Shown: positions 41,962 through 51,175, counted from the stretch's first letter. The stretch: DNA of 64,000 nucleotides from an uncultured Bacteroidaceae bacterium (GCA_944320955.1 CALUJL010000006.1:28279-92278); one strand, 5' to 3'. Notes: generated from the letters alone by a model not told the origin. Numbers and translations: made by a program.

Positions 41962-43815
41962 ATGAAACCATCAAGACTCCTCCCCCTCTGCACCCTGCTC
42001 TCCGCCGCGCTCTCCCTCGCGGCGCAGCCCCGTTACGACCTGGCGCAGATGCAGGCCGAACGCCTCGGCCGCGGCGTCCTCGCCGTGCGCACCTCCCGCG
42101 ACAGCGTGGCGGTGCAGTGGCGGCTGCTCCGCAGCGATGCCCCGCAAACGGCCTTCCACGTCTACCGCGACGGCCGCCGCATCACAGAGCAACCCCTCGG
42201 CCAGTCCACCTTCTTCCGCGACGCCCTGCCCGCCGCCCGCAGCGCGGCCTACGAGGTGCGCCCCGTAGCCGGCGGCGAAGAGCTGCCCGGCGGCCGCGGC
42301 ACCGCCTACCTCCCCCCCGACGCGCCCACGGGCTACATCGAGATTCCCCTCGACCGCCCCGCCGGCGGACGAACCCCCGACGGGCAGGAATACAGCTACA
42401 CGCCCAACGACGCCACGCTGGCCGACACCGACGGCGATGGCGAAATGGAACTCATCCTCAAGTGGGACCCCACGAATTCCAAGGACAACTCACAGGGCGG
42501 ATATACGGGAAACGTCTACGTCGACTGCTACGAACTCCTCCCCGCCCCGCAGCCCGCCGCCGGGCGCCGCCTGTGGCGCATCGACCTGGGGCGCAACATC
42601 CGCGCCGGGGCGCACTACACGCAGCTCACGGCCTATGACTTCGACGGCGACGGCAGCGCCGAACTCGTCCTGAAGACGGCCGACGGCACGCGCGACGCGC
42701 TGGGACAAGCGATCGGCGACTCCGCCGCCGACTGGCGCAACCGGCAGGGCCGCGTGCTCGAAGGGCCGGAATACCTGACCGTCTTCAGCGGCCGCGACGG
42801 ACGCGCGCTGCGCACCGCGGGCTACATCCCGGCGCGGGGAGAGATAGACGGCTGGGGCGACGACTACGGCAACCGCTGCGACCGCTTCCTCGCCGCCGTG
42901 GCCTGTCTGGACGGAGTGCACCCGAGCTTCGTGCTCTGCCGCGGCTACTACACGCGCACCGTGCTGGCCGCCTTCCGCTGGGACGGGCAGGAAATCCTCC
43001 CCCAATGGGTATTCGACACCGACGACCCGCAGTGGAACGCCTACGCGGGGCAGGGCAACCACAACTTGCGCGTGGCCGATGTGGACGGCGACGGCAGGGA
43101 CGAAATCATTTACGGCTCCATGGCCGTCGACCACGACGGCACCGGGCTCTACAACACCCGCCTCGGCCACGGCGACGCCCTGCACCTCACCGCCTTCTCC
43201 CCCGACTCCCCCGCGCTCCAGGTATGGGCCTGCCACGAAAACCGCCGCGACGGCTCCACCTTCCGCGAGGCCGCCACGGGAAAAGTGCTCTTCCGCCTGC
43301 CGAGCGATGCCGACGTAGGGCGCTGCATGGCAGCGGACATCGACCCCGGCAGCAGGGGAGTCGAGATGTGGTCCAGCCGTTCCGGCGGATTGCGCAGCCC
43401 CGACGGCCGGTTGCTGGCCGCCGACGTCCGCTTGCCCATCAACATGGCCCTCTGGTGGGACGGCGATTTGCTGCGCGAGCTGCTCGACGGCACCACAATC
43501 AGCAAGTACAATCCCCAGAAGCGCGCCACTTTTCCCCTCCTGCGGGCCGAAGGCTGCAAAAGCAACAACGGGACCAAGGCCACGCCCTGCCTCGCGGCCG
43601 ACATGGCGGGCGACTGGCGCGAAGAAGTCCTGCTGCGCACGGAGACGGACGATGCACTCCGCCTCTACGTGACGCCCCACTCTACGCCCTACCGCTTCGT
43701 CACTTTCCTGCAAGACCCGGTCTACCGCCTCAGCGTGGCTACGCAAAACGTGGGCTACAACCAGCCTTCCGAACCGGGGTTCTACTTCGGCCCCGACGCC
43801 GCCCCGCAGCAATAG
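41962..43815 (+). CDS. PL11 family rhamnogalacturonan lyase
   Basis: Exported enzyme cutting the rhamnogalacturonan I backbone of pectin by beta-elimination. 617 residues with a signal peptide (MKPSRLLPLCTLLSAALSLA). Family features: several calcium-binding propeller loops (DTDGDGEMELILKWDPTNS, DFDGDGSAELVLKTADGT, DVDGDGRDEIIYGSMAVDH), the RGYYTRTVLAAFRWDG strand, and the C-terminal GYNQPSEPGFYFG. No SusC/SusD pair is adjacent, so it is not part of an obvious utilisation locus here. A TACTTTTG box at 41895-41902 is a likely -7 element. Followed by a strong terminator. Confidence 0.93.
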   Translation: MKPSRLLPLCTLLSAALSLAAQPRYDLAQMQAERLGRGVLAVRTSRDSVAVQWRLLRSDAPQTAFHVYRDGRRITEQPLGQSTFFRDALPAARSAAYEVRPVAGGEELPGGRGTAYLPPDAPTGYIEIPLDRPAGGRTPDGQEYSYTPNDATLADTDGDGEMELILKWDPTNSKDNSQGGYTGNVYVDCYELLPAPQPAAGRRLWRIDLGRNIRAGAHYTQLTAYDFDGDGSAELVLKTADGTRDALGQAIGDSAADWRNRQGRVLEGPEYLTVFSGRDGRALRTAGYIPARGEIDGWGDDYGNRCDRFLAAVACLDGVHPSFVLCRGYYTRTVLAAFRWDGQEILPQWVFDTDDPQWNAYAGQGNHNLRVADVDGDGRDEIIYGSMAVDHDGTGLYNTRLGHGDALHLTAFSPDSPALQVWACHENRRDGSTFREAATGKVLFRLPSDADVGRCMAADIDPGSRGVEMWSSRSGGLRSPDGRLLAADVRLPINMALWWDGDLLRELLDGTTISKYNPQKRATFPLLRAEGCKSNNGTKATPCLAADMAGDWREEVLLRTETDDALRLYVTPHSTPYRFVTFLQDPVYRLSVATQNVGYNQPSEPGFYFGPDAAPQQ

Positions 43816-43837
43816 CCCCCCGCCCTGCCGCCCCGGC

Positions 43838-43947
43838 CCGGAAGCGCCTGCGCTTTTTGCAGGCCGATGCGGCGCTCTGCGGAAAAACATGCAGGGCTTT
43901 CCCAAAAAAGATGCGGCACTTCCGCACGGAAGTGCCGCATCTTTTTT
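43838..43947. repeat. Palindromic units and one copy of a 42-bp direct repeat
   Basis: Two degenerate units, then 43884-43925, which is identical to 47682-47723 on the other side of the phosphoesterase gene. Confidence 0.9.
43904..43947. terminator. Bidirectional terminator between PL11 and phosphoesterase genes
   Basis: Near-perfect long stem: GATGCGGCACTTCCG (from 43910) with CGGAAGTGCCGCATC, flanked by an A run before and a T run after. Suits both convergent genes. Confidence 0.92.
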
Positions 43948-44032
43948 CTCCCCGCCCCGCAGCAGACAGACAGAGAGGGCGCGCTCCTCGCGGAAGCGCG
44001 CCCTCGCCAGTACCGGAAAGTCTGGCAGTGAA

Positions 44033-47000
44033 TCAGAGCACGATGCGGAACGTCTCGTCCTTCACGCCATCGCCCTGCACGCGGACCAGATAGACTCCGG
44101 CCGGAACCGTGCCGAGCGCGAAGACATTCTCGCCGGCCGCCAGGCGCGAAGCCTGCAGCAGTCTGCCGTCGGCCGAGAGCACTTGCATCCGGCCGTAGCG
44201 GCCCTCCGGGTTGGAGAGGCGCAGGCTTTGCGCCGCAGCGTCGTAGGTGCAGGAGAGAAGCGCCTCGCCCGTGGCCTGGGAAATGCCTGTGGCCACCTGG
44301 TTGAATGCGGCGGTGGCGTCCTGCCAGCCTGCAGCCTCCACCGTGAGGTGGTGCAGCTCCTCGTCGGGCAGCAGGCCGCGCTTGGCGGGAGAGAGCTGGC
44401 CGCTGGCTATGCGGTCCAGCACGGAAGCGGCAATCTTCAACTCGCCGGCCGAAAGGACATAGTCGGCTTCCGGAACCGCCACGCCGTCTACGAGAACCGT
44501 ACGCACCGAATCGCGCCAAGCGGGCTCGTCGCTGAAGGAGAAGTGTATCCATTCCGGATCGTCGCGCAGGTCGAGGAAGCTGACCTCGGGGGCTTTTCCG
44601 ATGGTCACGTGGATGAAGTTGGAGACAGCGTCGTAGGAATCGTTTATGTAGAGCGCCACGAAGTAGTCGGCGGGCTTCAGCTCTCCGGCCGGCACGGTGA
44701 TCATCCCGTCCGTAGCGCCATAGGTATAGTAGAATCCGGACAGCTCGTCCTCGCCGATGGTGAGGCCCTCTTCGTAGAAGCCCACCCAGTCTTTCGGCGT
44801 GCCGGGGCCGGAAGAATAGTAGATGTGCAGGTCTTCGCCCGGTTTGTAGTTGAGCGTATCGCTGCGCACCGAGGAGATTTCGCTGCCCACGGAGAAGTAA
44901 ACGCGGTCATACGGCTCGAAATAATAACCGCGCGTCAGGTATCCCAGGAAATAGTAGCCCTTCGGCAGCTCGTAGGCCGTGCCTTCTCCCGTGGCGAGGG
45001 TCATGGTTCCGGAAGTCTGGCCGGGGGTTACGTAAAGCCATGAGTCGGAAGTGTCGTAACCATTGCCCGGAGTCTCGCCCATGCGGTACACTCCGAACCA
45101 GTCGTCCTGCAGGGCGGGGATGCTGTCGTAGGTGATAACGACCTCTTCCCCTACCTCATAGACCGTCTTGTCGGTCGTGAAAGCGGCCGAAGTGGAGCCC
45201 ACGAGGAAGGGAATGCGCTCGGAAACTTCCGTATAGCCCTCGTCTTCGAAGAGAACGGCATAGTATTCGTCCGGCTCGTCGAGGCTGAAAGTGAGCGTGC
45301 CGCTGGAGGCGTCGGTATAACTCCATACGGTCGAGAGAGTTCCGCTGCCGGGATTCTGGAATTTATGATAGATTCCCACCCAGGCGTTCTGCCCCGTCGG
45401 CACATAGTGGAAGTCCACTGTGAATTTCTCGCCCGGCTTTACGGCTTTGGCCTGCATGGAGATGCCGGGATCGCCGTCGATACTGCCGACAACGGTAAAG
45501 CAAATCGTATCCGACCAGGCGGACCATTCCAAATTCTCGTCGCGATAGCGGACGCGCAGGTAGTAAGTTCCGTTTTTCAGCTCGTCCTTTCCGAAAGTGA
45601 GCTGCGTGATGTCCACATTCTCGTTCAGGTCTATGGGGATTCGCAAGGGCGTCCCGGTAGAACCGTAGAAGTTTTCCACGTCGCGCACTACGTCTTCCAC
45701 CAGAATGGAGAAGTCTTCGACGGAAGCGACCTGGAACTGTGTGGTATTCAGCTTCTCCCCGCTCATAGTGGAGTAAGCGCTTCCGGCAAAAGTGTAAGGC
45801 AGCGTGATGGTATCCTGCGGGAGTTCCTCCACGACGGGCGCGTCGGGCGCCGGGAGGCCGAAGCGGCGGTGGTAGGAGTCGATGAGGATGTTGTCGAGAG
45901 CGATGTCGCGGTTGCCGATGGCGTAGCACTCGACGTCCATTTCCTGCCGGTCATAGTCGAACTCGAGTATCTGGTATCCCCAATAATCGATAGTCTTCTG
46001 CACGTCGGGATAGTCCGCTTCGGACGACATGCCCCACAACTGGTCCCACGAAGCGGCGCCGTTGATGATGTGATAGACGGGGTAATCCGTCAGCTGGCCG
46101 CGGTGGTAGAGGTGGTGATGGCCGCCGTAATTGAAGACATGCTTGGGGGTTTCGCCCAGGATCGGGATGATTTCGTTGCGTACCCATGCCGAGATGTCGC
46201 CGATGTACTGCTCGGCCTGGATGGGGCGGTGGTTGACGCTGATGATGAACTCTACGCTGTCGTCCGTCTTCGCTGCATCCACCACGCGGCGCACCCACGC
46301 TTTCTGCTCTTCGCCCGTGTGTTCGGTGCTCAAGACGACGAACAATACGCGGCCGATCTGGTAGGCATAGTAGTTTTCCGTGCCGCTCTCGATGCCCCGG
46401 TAGGGGAGATTTTCATAATGGTAGTGGGCGGCGTAGAGTTTCATGCCGTCGTCGTGATAGGTTTCGTGGTTGCCGACGGCGGTCATGATGGGCAGATAGG
46501 GCGAAAGGAGGGCCGACTTGTGGAGATGGATCTGCTCGTATTGCGAAAGCACGCCGTCGTCCACCTGGTCTCCTATGTTCATAATCATCGCAATGGAGTC
46601 CAGACTTCCGTATTTCTCCATTATCTTCCGCCGGGCGGCCTGCATGAGCCACTCGTAACCGCTGCGGGAGCCGATCTGGTGGTCGCCCATGAGGAGGATG
46701 CGCATGGGGCGCTTGCTGCCGGCGCGCGGGGCGGTCTTGAAGCTATATACGGCGCCGTCCGGATCGGTGGCCACGGAATACTGGTAGGCCGTGGCCTCTT
46801 TCAGGCCCGTGAGCTGCACGGAGTGCCAGTAGTAGCTGTCGGAAAGCTGGGCCGCCGTGCCCTCGGCTTCGGCGGTGAGGCTGCCGATTCCGTATTTCAC
46901 GCGGCTCTCGGAGGGAGAAGCCGTCTTCCAGCAGACCCAGACGGAGGAGTCGGTGAGCGTCTGCAGGTAGGGTTTTGTCATTTCCACTCCCTCGGGGGCG

Positions 47001-47473
47001 AGCACCGTCAGGCGGTGTGCGGTGTAGAGGGGGCGTCCGCCGGCCGACTCGCCTGCGGGTTCGTAGTAGATGTCGGCCACCGAGCGTTCCTCGCCGGCTA
47101 TCGTTTCGGTCTCGCCATAGGCAATCGTGTGGTCCACCTTGGAGGTGATCATGCGATAAACGCTAAGGCCCAGGGAGAGTGTGTCCCGGTGTTCGTCGGC
47201 AAAGGTGCGCTCCACCTGCAGGTTTCCGTCTTGTGCGAGGAAAGTGGAACGCAGGCGGATCGAGTTTTCGCCCTGCCCGGAGAGCACCTTGCATCCCGGG
47301 GGAAGAATCCAGCGATATGCCGTCACGGCCGGATCGGCCTCTACGGAGTAAGACAAAGTGTCGTCCATTCCGATTTCCGACGGGCCGGAGATGAGGCCGT
47401 CGGGCGCGGCAGCCGCCGTCGTCCCGCAGAAGGCGCAGGCCAGGGCGGCATAGGAAAATAGTCTTTTTACCAT
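44033..47473 (-). CDS. Large secreted calcineurin-like phosphoesterase with Ig-like repeats and C-terminal sorting domain
   Basis: 1146 residues with a signal peptide (MVKRLFSYAALACAFCG). Order: a beta-sandwich part, a purple-acid-phosphatase-type Fn3 domain (about 165-265; WVCWKTASPSESRVKYG), then a metallophosphoesterase domain with all metal motifs: MGDHQIG, GDQVDDG, GNHETYHD, VNHRPIQ and GGHHHLYH. Three related beta-sandwich repeats follow, each with WxGxY/F (NAWVGIYHK, DDWFGVYRM, KDWVGFYEE). The end (GRMQVLSADGRLLQ, GTVPAGVYLVRVQGDGV) is a type IX secretion sorting domain. Expected at the cell surface or outside. Natural substrate unknown. Flanked by 42-bp direct repeats. Confidence 0.9.
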   Translation of the reverse strand: MVKRLFSYAALACAFCGTTAAAAPDGLISGPSEIGMDDTLSYSVEADPAVTAYRWILPPGCKVLSGQGENSIRLRSTFLAQDGNLQVERTFADEHRDTLSLGLSVYRMITSKVDHTIAYGETETIAGEERSVADIYYEPAGESAGGRPLYTAHRLTVLAPEGVEMTKPYLQTLTDSSVWVCWKTASPSESRVKYGIGSLTAEAEGTAAQLSDSYYWHSVQLTGLKEATAYQYSVATDPDGAVYSFKTAPRAGSKRPMRILLMGDHQIGSRSGYEWLMQAARRKIMEKYGSLDSIAMIMNIGDQVDDGVLSQYEQIHLHKSALLSPYLPIMTAVGNHETYHDDGMKLYAAHYHYENLPYRGIESGTENYYAYQIGRVLFVVLSTEHTGEEQKAWVRRVVDAAKTDDSVEFIISVNHRPIQAEQYIGDISAWVRNEIIPILGETPKHVFNYGGHHHLYHRGQLTDYPVYHIINGAASWDQLWGMSSEADYPDVQKTIDYWGYQILEFDYDRQEMDVECYAIGNRDIALDNILIDSYHRRFGLPAPDAPVVEELPQDTITLPYTFAGSAYSTMSGEKLNTTQFQVASVEDFSILVEDVVRDVENFYGSTGTPLRIPIDLNENVDITQLTFGKDELKNGTYYLRVRYRDENLEWSAWSDTICFTVVGSIDGDPGISMQAKAVKPGEKFTVDFHYVPTGQNAWVGIYHKFQNPGSGTLSTVWSYTDASSGTLTFSLDEPDEYYAVLFEDEGYTEVSERIPFLVGSTSAAFTTDKTVYEVGEEVVITYDSIPALQDDWFGVYRMGETPGNGYDTSDSWLYVTPGQTSGTMTLATGEGTAYELPKGYYFLGYLTRGYYFEPYDRVYFSVGSEISSVRSDTLNYKPGEDLHIYYSSGPGTPKDWVGFYEEGLTIGEDELSGFYYTYGATDGMITVPAGELKPADYFVALYINDSYDAVSNFIHVTIGKAPEVSFLDLRDDPEWIHFSFSDEPAWRDSVRTVLVDGVAVPEADYVLSAGELKIAASVLDRIASGQLSPAKRGLLPDEELHHLTVEAAGWQDATAAFNQVATGISQATGEALLSCTYDAAAQSLRLSNPEGRYGRMQVLSADGRLLQASRLAAGENVFALGTVPAGVYLVRVQGDGVKDETFRIVL

Positions 47474-47654
47474 AAAGTTTGAATTAAAGGGTTTCGGTTT
47501 GCGCCGCAAAATACGCCCGATCCTGCATCATACGCTTTGCAAACCGATGACAATCGCGCTACACCCCGTCTTTCCCCGCCTCCGGGAGGCTTGCCCACCT
47601 CTATATATAACCGGCCCCGGCCGCGCCCCCAATCCCGGCCGCCACTGCCGGGGC

Positions 47655-47745
47655 ACGAAAAAAGCCCTGCCGCTTTTTTCCAAAACATGCAGGGCTTTCC
47701 CAAAAAAGATGCGGCACTTCCGCGCGAAAGTGCCGCATCTTTTTT
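47655..47745. repeat. Palindromic units and second copy of the 42-bp direct repeat
   Basis: One hairpin-forming unit pair (GCCCTGC ... GCAGGGC, about 47664-47697), then 47682-47723 identical to 43884-43925. Confidence 0.9.
47702..47744 (-). terminator. Terminator of the rubrerythrin gene
   Basis: AAGATGCGGCACTT pairs with AAGTGCCGCATCTT, flanked by A and T runs. 24 bases after the rubrerythrin stop on the minus strand. Confidence 0.9.
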
Positions 47746-47767
47746 ATTGTTCCGCTACCGGAAGGGA

Positions 47768-48322
47768 TTACTTGCCGAAGTAGCGCTTGTAGAGACCCTC
47801 GAAGCCTTTGCCGTGGCGGGCTTCGTCTTTGGCCATTTCATGCACCGTGTCGTGGATGGCGTCCAGGTTGAGCTGCTTGGCGCGGGTAGCGATGCGCTTC
47901 TTGTCGGCGCAGGCGCCCTGCTCGGCCATCATGCGCTTTTCGAGGTTGGTCTTCGTGTTCCAGACCACATCGCCAAGGAGTTCGGCGAACTTGCTGGCGT
48001 GCTCGGCCTCTTCCCAGGCATAACGCTTGAAAGCCTCTGCCACTTCGGGATAACCCTCGCGGTCGGCCTGGCGGCTCATGGCCAGGTACATGCCGACTTC
48101 GGTGCATTCGCCCATGAAATGGTTATTGAGATCTTTGATCATCTCCTCGTCGCATCCTTTGGCCACGCCTATGACGTGCTCATCTTCGAATACCAAATCG
48201 CCCGTTGCCTCATCGGGGAGTTCTTCGAACTTGCTGGCCGGAGCTTTACACAAGGGGCACTTTTCGGGAGCGGCATCGCCTTCGTGGATATAACCGCACA
48301 CTGTACATCTGAATTTCTTCAT
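47768..48322 (-). CDS. Rubrerythrin (N-terminal rubredoxin type)
   Basis: Di-iron peroxidase that reduces hydrogen peroxide in anaerobes, with the rubredoxin domain at the N-terminus (reverse order). 184 residues. Rubredoxin Cys pairs: CTVCGY at 6-11 and CPLC near 22-25. The four-helix di-iron domain shows [33 protein letters not shown] and [12 protein letters not shown], each with the expected Glu/His ligands. It follows a Fur-family regulator gene by 57 bases on the same strand, which suggests peroxide-dependent control. Cytoplasmic. Confidence 0.95.
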   Translation of the reverse strand: MKKFRCTVCGYIHEGDAAPEKCPLCKAPASKFEELPDEATGDLVFEDEHVIGVAKGCDEEMIKDLNNHFMGECTEVGMYLAMSRQADREGYPEVAEAFKRYAWEEAEHASKFAELLGDVVWNTKTNLEKRMMAEQGACADKKRIATRAKQLNLDAIHDTVHEMAKDEARHGKGFEGLYKRYFGK

Positions 48323-48379
48323 CGTCTTTTGGTTTTTAGTGGTTAGTATGAAAGTGAAAATCTGTATATCTTTCTCTTC

Positions 48380-48805
48380 TCAGGCCTCCCGCCCCAGGCA
48401 GTCGGCACAGACGCCGCGGTAGTAGAGCTGCACTTCTTCCACACAGCAGCGCTCCGGTCCGGGCGGGAAGCGGCCCGCGCCCATGTCTTCGGGCAGGGGC
48501 AGGTCGAAAATGCGGCCGCACCGCTTGCAAAAGAAGTGGGCATGGGGGCGCACATCGCCGTCGAAACAGGCCTGCCGCCCGTCGATGGTCAGCATCTGCG
48601 CCGCCCCTTTCTCCACGAAGAGGCGCAGCGTATTGTAGACCGTGGTCTTCGAAAGCGTGGGCATCATGGGGGAAAGCCGCGAATACAGCTCGTCGGCCGT
48701 CGGGTGCACCGGGTGTTTCACCAGATACTCCAGCAGGGCTATGCGCTGCTGCGAGGGCTTTATGCCCCGTTCGAGCAGGAAGGCGTAGAAATCTGCGGTA
48801 GTCAT
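48380..48805 (-). CDS. Fur family regulator, probably PerR-like
   Basis: Metal-dependent repressor of 141 residues starting at the ATG at 48805 (MTTADFYAFLLERG). DNA-binding winged helix: KPSQQRIALLEYLVKHPVHP and TLSKTTVYNTLRLFVEKG. Zinc-binding Cys pairs are CKRC and CADC; metal-sensing region PHAHFFCKRCGRIFDLPLP. Being directly upstream of rubrerythrin, PerR-type peroxide sensing is the most likely role, though a Fur or Zur role cannot be excluded from the residues alone. The frame is open upstream to 48907 but crosses the promoter (TATCTTTG at 48849-48842). Confidence 0.88.
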   Translation of the reverse strand: MTTADFYAFLLERGIKPSQQRIALLEYLVKHPVHPTADELYSRLSPMMPTLSKTTVYNTLRLFVEKGAAQMLTIDGRQACFDGDVRPHAHFFCKRCGRIFDLPLPEDMGAGRFPPGPERCCVEEVQLYYRGVCADCLGREA

Positions 48806-48841
48806 TGCCGGATTGTATTCGTTACATTTTCGTTTTCGTTG

Positions 48842-48874
48842 CAAAGATACAGCAGTTCCCGCGTAAGTTCCAAA
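48842..48874 (-). promoter_or_regulatory. Promoter of the Fur-type regulator gene
   Basis: TTTG (48874-48871), 21-base spacer, TATCTTTG (48849-48842), 37 bases before the ATG. AT-rich spacer could hold an auto-regulatory site. Confidence 0.78.
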
Positions 48875-48956
48875 TAATATCGCCGTTTTTTTTCGCGTCG
48901 CGCCCAATTATTCCGTATTTTTGCGCCGCGGTTCGCTCCCGAAAGCCCCGGCGCGC

Positions 48957-49072
48957 CGTTGCAAAAGCGGCAGTGCTTCCGGCAAAAAGATGCAGCACTT
49001 TTCCAAAAAAGCGGCAGCACTTTCTGCAAACGGCGGCAGCGCTTTTTCCCGGAAGCGGCAGGACTCTCCCGG
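48957..49072. repeat. Five tandem 22-bp palindromic units in the nadE leader
   Basis: Units such as CAAAAAGATGCAGCACTTTT and CAAAAAAGCGGCAGCACTTT in tandem, the last ending 36 bases before the nadE start. Confidence 0.88.
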
Positions 49073-49107
49073 AATCGGCCCGCACCAACTGCTAAAAACC
49101 CCAGGTC

Positions 49108-51042
49108 ATGAATTACGGATTCGTTAAAGTAGCCGCGGCAATCCCCCGCCTTTCTCTTGCCGACTGCAAGGAAAATGCCAATCAGATAGAGAGCCTCGTC
49201 GCCATAGCCGAAGGCAAAGGAGCACAAGCCATAGTCTTCCCGGAGCTTTGCCTTACGGGTTACACCTGCGGCGACCTCTTCGGCCAGCAACTCCTGCTGG
49301 ACGAGGCGGAGATAGCCCTCATGCAAATTCTCAACAACAGCCGCCAGTTCGACATACTCGCCATCGTGGGCATGCCCCTCATGCAGGGCGGCGCGCTATT
49401 CAACTGCGCCGTCGTCTTCCAGCACGGCAAGATACTCGGCGTAGTGCCCAAGACTTTCCTGCCCAACTACCGGGAGTTCTACGAACGCCGCTGGTTCGCC
49501 CCCGCCTCCGACCTGCAGGAGAGCTCCGTCCGCCTCTGCGGGCAGACCGTCCCGATGGGCACCGACCTGCTTTTCCGCACGTCCGACTTCACCTTCGGCG
49601 TGGAGATCTGCGAAGACCTCTGGGCCACCGTGCCCCCCTCCTCGCGTCTTTCGCTGGCCGGCGCAGAACTCATCTTCAATCTCTCCGCAAGCAACGACCT
49701 CGTAGGCAAGGCGGACTACCTGAAGTCCCTCATCGCCCAGCAATCGGCCCGCTGTTTGGCCGGATACATCTACGCCTCTTCCGGAAACGGGGAGTCGACC
49801 ACGGATTTGGTCTTCGGCGGAAAAGCATACATCTGCGAGTACGGCCAGCTTCTGGCAGCGGCCGAGCCCTTCAGCGGCAGCGGGCAACTCGTCATCAGCG
49901 AGATCGACGTGGAGAAACTGCAGGCCGAACGGCGCACGGACACCTGCTTTGCCGCCGGCGCGGCAGCCGAACGCCGCACGTGGCGCACCGTCCCGGCCGA
50001 AACAGGCACCGCCCTCCACGAATTCACCCTGACGCGCACCTACGAAACCCTGCCCTTCGTGCCCAAAGGCGAAGCCCTCGCCCGGCGGTGCCGCGAGGCT
50101 TTCTCCATACAGGTGGCCGGACTGGTCCGCAGGCTGGGGCACACCCACGCCCGCAGTGCAGTGGTAGGCATCTCGGGCGGGCTCGATTCTACGCTCGCCC
50201 TGCTCGTCTGCGTCCACGCCGCCGACACGCTGGGCCTCTCGCGCAAGTCGGTCATCGGAGTCACCATGCCCGGATTCGGGACCACGGGGCGCACCTACCA
50301 GAACGCCCTGGCGCTGATGCGCAGCCTCGGCATCACCCAGCGCGAAGTGCCCATAGCCGAAGCCGTGAAGCAGCACTTCGCCGACATAGGACACGATGCG
50401 AACGTGCAGGACGTGACCTACGAAAACGCACAGGCGCGCGAGCGCACCCAGATACTCATGGACATCGCCAACGAGACGGGCGGGCTGGTCGTGGGCACCG
50501 GCGACCTGTCGGAGCTGGCTTTGGGCTGGGCCACGTACAACGGCGACCACATCTCCATGTACGGAGTCAATGCGGGAATCCCCAAAACCCTCGTGCAACA
50601 CCTCGTCCGCTGGGTAGCCGACGGGAATTTCAGCACCATCTCCGAGGAGACCCGCGTGACGCTCTACGACATTATCGACACGCCCATCAGCCCCGAGCTG
50701 CTGCCCGCCGACGAAAAGGGGCAGATCGCGCAGAAGACGGAAGACCTCGTAGGGCCCTACGAGCTGCATGATTTCTTCCTCTACCACATGCTCCGCCACG
50801 GTTTCCGCCCGGCCAAGATATTCTTCCTGGCGGCACAAGCCTTCCGGGGCGCCTACACCGAGGAGACCATCAAGCACTGGCTGGGCATCTTCCTACGCCG
50901 CTTCTTCCAGCAACAGTTTAAGCGCTCCTGCCTCCCCGACGGGCCTAAAGCCGGGAGCATCAGCCTCAGCCCGCGCGGAGACTGGCGCATGCCGAGCGAC
51001 GCCAGCGCCGCGCTCTGGACGCGCGAGGCCGAAAGCCTCTGA
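49108..51042 (+). CDS. nadE: Glutamine-dependent NAD+ synthetase
   Basis: Makes NAD+ from nicotinic acid adenine dinucleotide, taking ammonia from glutamine. 644 residues: an N-terminal nitrilase-type glutaminase (Glu in VFPELCLTGYTCGDLF, Lys in KTFLPNYREFYERRW, Cys in FGVEICEDLWATVP) and a C-terminal ATP-pyrophosphatase synthetase (VVGISGGLDSTLALLV near residue 355, then GTGDLSELALGWATYNGDH). Start MNYGFVKVAAAIPRLSLADC is typical. Transcribed alone from a promoter near 48916 through a leader that contains palindromic units. Cytoplasmic. Confidence 0.96.
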   Translation: MNYGFVKVAAAIPRLSLADCKENANQIESLVAIAEGKGAQAIVFPELCLTGYTCGDLFGQQLLLDEAEIALMQILNNSRQFDILAIVGMPLMQGGALFNCAVVFQHGKILGVVPKTFLPNYREFYERRWFAPASDLQESSVRLCGQTVPMGTDLLFRTSDFTFGVEICEDLWATVPPSSRLSLAGAELIFNLSASNDLVGKADYLKSLIAQQSARCLAGYIYASSGNGESTTDLVFGGKAYICEYGQLLAAAEPFSGSGQLVISEIDVEKLQAERRTDTCFAAGAAAERRTWRTVPAETGTALHEFTLTRTYETLPFVPKGEALARRCREAFSIQVAGLVRRLGHTHARSAVVGISGGLDSTLALLVCVHAADTLGLSRKSVIGVTMPGFGTTGRTYQNALALMRSLGITQREVPIAEAVKQHFADIGHDANVQDVTYENAQARERTQILMDIANETGGLVVGTGDLSELALGWATYNGDHISMYGVNAGIPKTLVQHLVRWVADGNFSTISEETRVTLYDIIDTPISPELLPADEKGQIAQKTEDLVGPYELHDFFLYHMLRHGFRPAKIFFLAAQAFRGAYTEETIKHWLGIFLRRFFQQQFKRSCLPDGPKAGSISLSPRGDWRMPSDASAALWTREAESL

Positions 51043-51085
51043 CCCCGCCGCCCCGAGGCGGGAAACAGGCTGGGCCGGCACAAAA

Positions 51086-51175
51086 AAGACGCAGGGCTTC
51101 TCAGAAAAACATGCAGGGCTTTCCGGAAAAACATGAAGCGCTTTTCCCGGAAAGCCCTGCTGCTTTTTTCCCCTC
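51086..51175. repeat. Three 22-bp palindromic units
   Basis: Three units, with CATGCAGGGCTTTCCGG in the middle; the outer parts pair to form the terminator listed next. Confidence 0.85.
51113..51169. terminator. Bidirectional terminator between nadE and the MFS gene
   Basis: GCAGGGCTTTCCGG (51113-51126) pairs with CCGGAAAGCCCTGC (51147-51160), T run after on the plus strand and T-rich on the minus strand. Built from palindromic units. Confidence 0.88.

Larger units (their letters stand above)
48806..49107. other. Divergent region between the Fur-type gene and nadE
   Basis: Two promoters back to back: minus strand TTTG (48874-48871), 21 bases, TATCTTTG (48849-48842); plus strand TATTTTTG (48916-48923) with a weak upstream box. 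The rest, 48957-49072, is a palindromic-unit array lying in what would be the nadE leader. No gene seen. Confidence 0.7.

Noticed and set aside
45365..47461. Plus-strand open frame of 698 residues opposite the phosphoesterase
   Set aside because: Antisense shadow; valine/glycine-rich low-information translation.
38216..49072. Tandem short palindromes as a CRISPR array
   Set aside because: Units abut without unique spacers of constant length, and no cas genes are nearby.
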